Position numbers and translations under genes: made by a program. From assembly GCA_018663565.1 (NCBI GenBank), contig JABJQE010000257.1, positions 1 to 9,767 of the forward strand: 9,767 bases of DNA, in the 5' to 3' direction. The DNA comes from Phycisphaerae bacterium. GTDB lineage: Bacteria; Planctomycetota; Phycisphaerae; Phycisphaerales; SM1A02. This document shows positions 7,730 to 9,767 of the stretch, piece after piece. Under the pieces are notes generated by a model. It saw only the letters and a program-made list of their open reading frames with translations. It made no database searches and was not told the origin of the DNA. Within the stretch, counting starts at the first letter, position 1, and each line of letters begins with the position of its first letter.

Positions 7730-8988
7730 CACGTCTCCATCGGATTGAGGCTGGCGGTTGAGTCGAGTTCGTGTACAAATAGTCCGCTACGCAATTTGGG
7801 TTCAAACCAAGTTGATTTGGGTGGCATGCACACTCCGGCGTCGGACACTTCAAGCAACTGGTCAATACTCGTTGGATACAGGGCGAATGCCACCGCGGCC
7901 TTCTTCGAATCAACGGTTTCTTCGAGCTGCGTCGTGCCTCGAATTCCCCCGACGAACCCGATGCGGGAATCTGTCCGAGGATCTTGAATGCCCAAGATGG
8001 CGTTCAAGACACGGTCTTGTAGCAAGCTGACATCAAGCGAAGCGATTGGGTCGTCCCAATTGATGGAACTCTCATCAATTGCAAGGGACCACCACTGCTT
8101 GTTGACATAGATTCCAAATGTGCAGGGGCGGTCCGGCTCTGGGTTATCCGTTTGAACGAGTTCGCCGTGCTTGGCGAGCGCGGCAATGAACTCGTCTACG
8201 CTCAGGCCGTTGAGGTCTGCGACGACGCGGTTGTAGGGCAGGATGGTCAATTCGCTTGCGGGGAATAGCACAGAGAGGAACCAGTTGTACTCTTCAGTGC
8301 CGGTGTGATTGGGGTTGTGGCTCGCTAGGTCTGCAGCTGCGCGTGCAGCGCTTGCCGTTCGATGATGTCCATCAGCTACGTAGGCATTGGGTACATCGCC
8401 GAGCAATGCGCAATACGTTTTGGAATCGTGAACTTGCCACACGGTATGGGTGACGCCGTCGGGTGTTACGAAGTGATATAGGGGCCGATCGGTGCAATCG
8501 TCAGCCATCTGATCCGCAAGCGCATCAGTGTCTCGGTAGGTCAGGAAGATGGGACCTGCATTGGCGTCGAGGCTTAGCGTGTGGCGTGTACGATCATCCT
8601 CTTTGTCGGGCCGAGTCTTTTCGTGCTTTCGGATGATGTTGTTGTGATAGTCATCAACATGGCAGCAGCACACGATGCCAGTCTGGCTCGTGCCTTTCCA
8701 AACCTGTCGATACAGGAAGATTGATGGTTCGACATCACGCTCGAGCCCACCAAGATCTTTGAGCGTCTGCAATCCTTTCTGGGCAGCGTCATAGACGGAA
8801 TCGTCATACGGATTGGTGTCCGCGGGAAGATTGATTTCGGGGCGAATGACATTGAGAAAGGACAGGGGGTTGCCCGCAGAAAGCGCCTTTGCTTCCTCGG
8901 TTGAGATGACGTCATAGGGCTGCGATGCCACTTTGGGCGCAACAGGTGCTGGGGGCCGCAACGCTTCGAATGCCTTGATTTGAACCAT
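7729..8988 (-). CDS. DUF1015 family protein, first gene of the serine operon
   Basis: This 419-residue protein, of usual family length, is recognised as DUF1015 from its N-terminal FEALRPP and SQPYDVIS, the NPLSFLNVIRPEI segment, the central YVADGHHRTASAARA (Asp206-Gly-His-His-Arg210) and SVLFPASELTILPYNRVV. It has no signal peptide or membrane segment, so it is probably cytosolic. The family is widespread beside serA and serC, but I know of no settled biochemical function. The DGHHR motif followed by small residues resembles the G-x-x-R box of ParB/SerK-type nucleotide-using proteins; that is an inference from a short motif. The start is firm: AGGAGG lies 8 bases before the ATG. It overlaps the serA start by one base, which implies coupled translation. 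A role in phosphoserine or serine metabolism is plausible from context but not demonstrated. Confidence 0.9.
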   Translation of the reverse strand: MVQIKAFEALRPPAPVAPKVASQPYDVISTEEAKALSAGNPLSFLNVIRPEINLPADTNPYDDSVYDAAQKGLQTLKDLGGLERDVEPSIFLYRQVWKGTSQTGIVCCCHVDDYHNNIIRKHEKTRPDKEDDRTRHTLSLDANAGPIFLTYRDTDALADQMADDCTDRPLYHFVTPDGVTHTVWQVHDSKTYCALLGDVPNAYVADGHHRTASAARAAADLASHNPNHTGTEEYNWFLSVLFPASELTILPYNRVVADLNGLSVDEFIAALAKHGELVQTDNPEPDRPCTFGIYVNKQWWSLAIDESSINWDDPIASLDVSLLQDRVLNAILGIQDPRTDSRIGFVGGIRGTTQLEETVDSKKAAVAFALYPTSIDQLLEVSDAGVCMPPKSTWFEPKLRSGLFVHELDSTASLNPMET

Positions 8989-8996
8989 GGCAGTTT

Positions 8997-9002
8997 CCTC
9001 CT
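8997..9002 (-). promoter_or_regulatory. Strong ribosome binding site of the DUF1015 gene
   Basis: A full AGGAGG on the - strand sits 8 bases before the ATG at 8988. It is the best Shine-Dalgarno in the window and marks the translational entry of the operon. Confidence 0.8.
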
Positions 9003-9039
9003 AGTGAGCGAAGTGGGGGTGCGAGGATCCGAGTCGTTA

Positions 9040-9048
9040 ATTCTATCA
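9040..9048 (-). promoter_or_regulatory. Candidate extended -10 promoter of the DUF1015-serA-serC operon
   Basis: The - strand reads TGATAGAAT: a TAGAAT hexamer (five of six bases of TATAAT) with the TG-N extension that can replace a -35 box. No good -35 element lies 16-18 bases upstream. It would start transcription near 9033, leaving a leader of about 45 bases that includes AGGAGG. The call rests on consensus matching only. Confidence 0.35.
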
Positions 9049-9070
9049 ACCACCAATGGTCCCGCGTTGT

Positions 9071-9104
9071 CTTGTAAACAAGGGTAAGCGTCGGATTATT
9101 CCGA
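9071..9104. repeat. Two adjacent short palindromes, possible operator
   Basis: CTTGTAAACAAG (9071-9082) has 5-base arms around two bases, and TCGGATTATTCCGA (9091-9104) has perfect 5-base arms around TTAT. Their centres are about 21 bases apart, roughly two helical turns. They lie just upstream of the candidate serine-operon promoter, where a regulator could bind. No known regulator box is matched with confidence. Confidence 0.3.
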
Positions 9105-9279
9105 TTGGGCAGTCTAGGGGGGGGTACAAGATGACTTGATTGCCACCGAGGACTGCAGATGGCTGAATGAGGGGCGGCAACCAACCGATTGTGACTGCAG
9201 ACCCAATAGTAATCAGCCCGGTGAGCCCCGACGACCGCGTGTGTTATTCGGCCCTTCTCCGGAATGGAGTGTTCCACCC

Positions 9280-9693
9280 ATGACTTCTCATCTTCGACGT
9301 GCCGCCCGCGGCTTTACCCTGATCGAAATCCTCATTGTCGTCGTAATTCTCGGCATTCTGGCTGCTGTCATTATTCCGCAGTTCACCAATGCCGCCGATG
9401 ATGCCAGCGTCAGTAGTGCTCGCACGCAGTTGCAGACCATGCGAAGCCAGGTCGAGCTGTATCGCTCGCAGGTGGGCAGTTACCCCGCAGCAAGTGGTGC
9501 TGGCGTGGATTGGGCTCCGCTGATCGCAGCGAACTACATCCGCTCGGCTCCAACATGGCCAAACTTCTTCACTGAGGCATATACGGCGGGTACGGGCGAT
9601 TTGTCGCTCACGCTTGCTGCAGGTGCTTCATACGACATCAACGGAGATGGCAACGCGGATGCCGCTGATACCACGGCCGTGGAGGCCTGGTGA
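9280..9693 (+). CDS. Type IV pilin / type II secretion pseudopilin-like protein
   Basis: This 137-residue prepilin has a short positively charged leader and a prepilin peptidase site: RAARG11 followed by F12-T-L-I-E16, with the conserved Glu at +5. A hydrophobic helix follows (ILIVVVILGILAAVIIPQF, about residues 17-35), giving membrane anchoring and filament packing. The middle (TQLQTMRSQVELYRSQVGSYP) matches the GspG-like helix and loop of short pseudopilins common in planctomycetes. Near the C-terminus D119-x-N121-x-D123-G-N125-x-D127-x-x-D130 has the spacing of a 12-residue EF-hand/dockerin calcium loop. The ATG at 9280 is chosen because it gives a normal 11-residue leader and has GGAG (9266-9269) upstream; the frame extends to 9136 but that part is not pilin-like. 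No other pilus or secretion gene is in the window, so pilus versus secretion role is open. Confidence 0.88.
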   Translation: MTSHLRRAARGFTLIEILIVVVILGILAAVIIPQFTNAADDASVSSARTQLQTMRSQVELYRSQVGSYPAASGAGVDWAPLIAANYIRSAPTWPNFFTEAYTAGTGDLSLTLAAGASYDINGDGNADAADTTAVEAW

Positions 9694-9694
9694 T

Positions 9695-9719
9695 CTCCCA
9701 GAACTGAGTGCTCAGGGAG
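9695..9719 (+). terminator. Imperfect hairpin after the pilin gene, possible weak terminator
   Basis: Directly after the pilin stop, CTCC (9695-9698) can pair with GGAG (9716-9719) around an inner CTGA-GTGC-TCAG hairpin, with an unpaired CAGAA on one side. No T-tract follows, so this is not a standard intrinsic terminator. An alternative pairing of ACTGAG (9703-9708) with CTCAGT (9722-9727) also exists. Confidence 0.25.
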
Positions 9720-9767
9720 CCCTCAGTCAATATGGTTGAAGTGCTGGGCATCGGTCGGAGGGGACCG

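Larger units (their letters stand above)
8989..9279. other. Divergent intergenic region between the serine operon and the pilin gene
   Basis: This 291-base stretch separates two genes read outward. It contains the DUF1015 ribosome binding site and a candidate -10 on the - strand, two neighbouring short palindromes (9071-9082 and 9091-9104), a run of eight G (9117-9124) and a 9-base direct repeat GACTGCAGA at 9151-9159 and 9193-9201. The pilin Shine-Dalgarno GGAG (9266-9269) lies 10 bases before its ATG. No convincing + strand promoter, riboswitch or small RNA gene was seen. Confidence 0.6.

Noticed and set aside
9117..9124. Run of eight G as a phase-variation tract
   Set aside because: It is not in a coding region and does not separate recognisable promoter elements; a single short run is weak evidence.
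9136..9279. N-terminal extension of the pilin frame
   Set aside because: It would put about 48 non-pilin residues before the prepilin leader; the ATG at 9280 gives a standard 11-residue leader with a Shine-Dalgarno.
9732..9767. Possible start of a further gene (ATG at 9732, open to the window end)
   Set aside because: Only 12 codons are visible, with a GGAG 12 bases upstream that is part of the hairpin; nothing supports it over chance.
1..9767. CRISPR arrays, insertion sequences, tRNA/rRNA genes, toxin-antitoxin or defence systems
   Set aside because: Looked for on both strands; no repeat-spacer pattern, transposase motifs, terminal repeats, tRNA-like folds or defence-gene motifs were found.

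Overview
The window looks like chromosomal DNA of a free-living Gram-negative-type bacterium, most plausibly a planctomycete of the Phycisphaerae type. That assignment is an inference from moderate GC content, the DUF1015-serA-serC gene set, a short FTLIE-type prepilin and the style of the exopolysaccharide locus. There is no rRNA, tRNA, insertion sequence, CRISPR array or phage gene to confirm it, and nothing suggests recent transfer. Coding density is high.

Region 1 (start to about 5344, + strand) is part of an exopolysaccharide or capsule operon. In order it holds the tail of a TPR protein, a Wzc/GumC-type chain-length regulator with a BY-kinase-like domain, an NAD-dependent nucleotide-sugar epimerase/dehydratase, a WecA/TagO-type polyprenyl-phosphate sugar-1-phosphate transferase and a Wzb-like low-molecular-weight protein tyrosine phosphatase. 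The last three are joined by 4-base stop/start overlaps. Together they would supply an activated sugar, load it on undecaprenyl phosphate, and control polymer length and export through tyrosine phosphorylation. The kinase-like domain, however, lacks the Walker A lysine and departs from consensus at two other motifs, while the phosphatase keeps its catalytic residues.

Region 2 (5351-8988, - strand) is a compact three-gene operon transcribed toward region 1: a DUF1015 protein, then serA (3-phosphoglycerate dehydrogenase), then serC (phosphoserine aminotransferase). SerA and SerC make phosphoserine from 3-phosphoglycerate. No phosphoserine phosphatase gene is present in the window, and the DUF1015 protein sits first in the operon with an uncharacterised role. 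The operon ends only 6 bases from the end of region 1, with no visible terminator between them.

Region 3 (8989-9767) is a 291-base divergent intergenic region with a strong ribosome binding site, an extended -10-like element and two short palindromes, followed by a + strand prepilin/pseudopilin gene. The predicted pilin carries an EF-hand/dockerin-like acidic loop close to its C-terminus. An imperfect hairpin follows the pilin gene, and the window ends soon after.

The points most worth a second look are the degenerate BY-kinase paired with an intact phosphatase, the DUF1015 protein (with a DGHHR motif) leading a serine operon, and the calcium-loop-like motif in the pilin.
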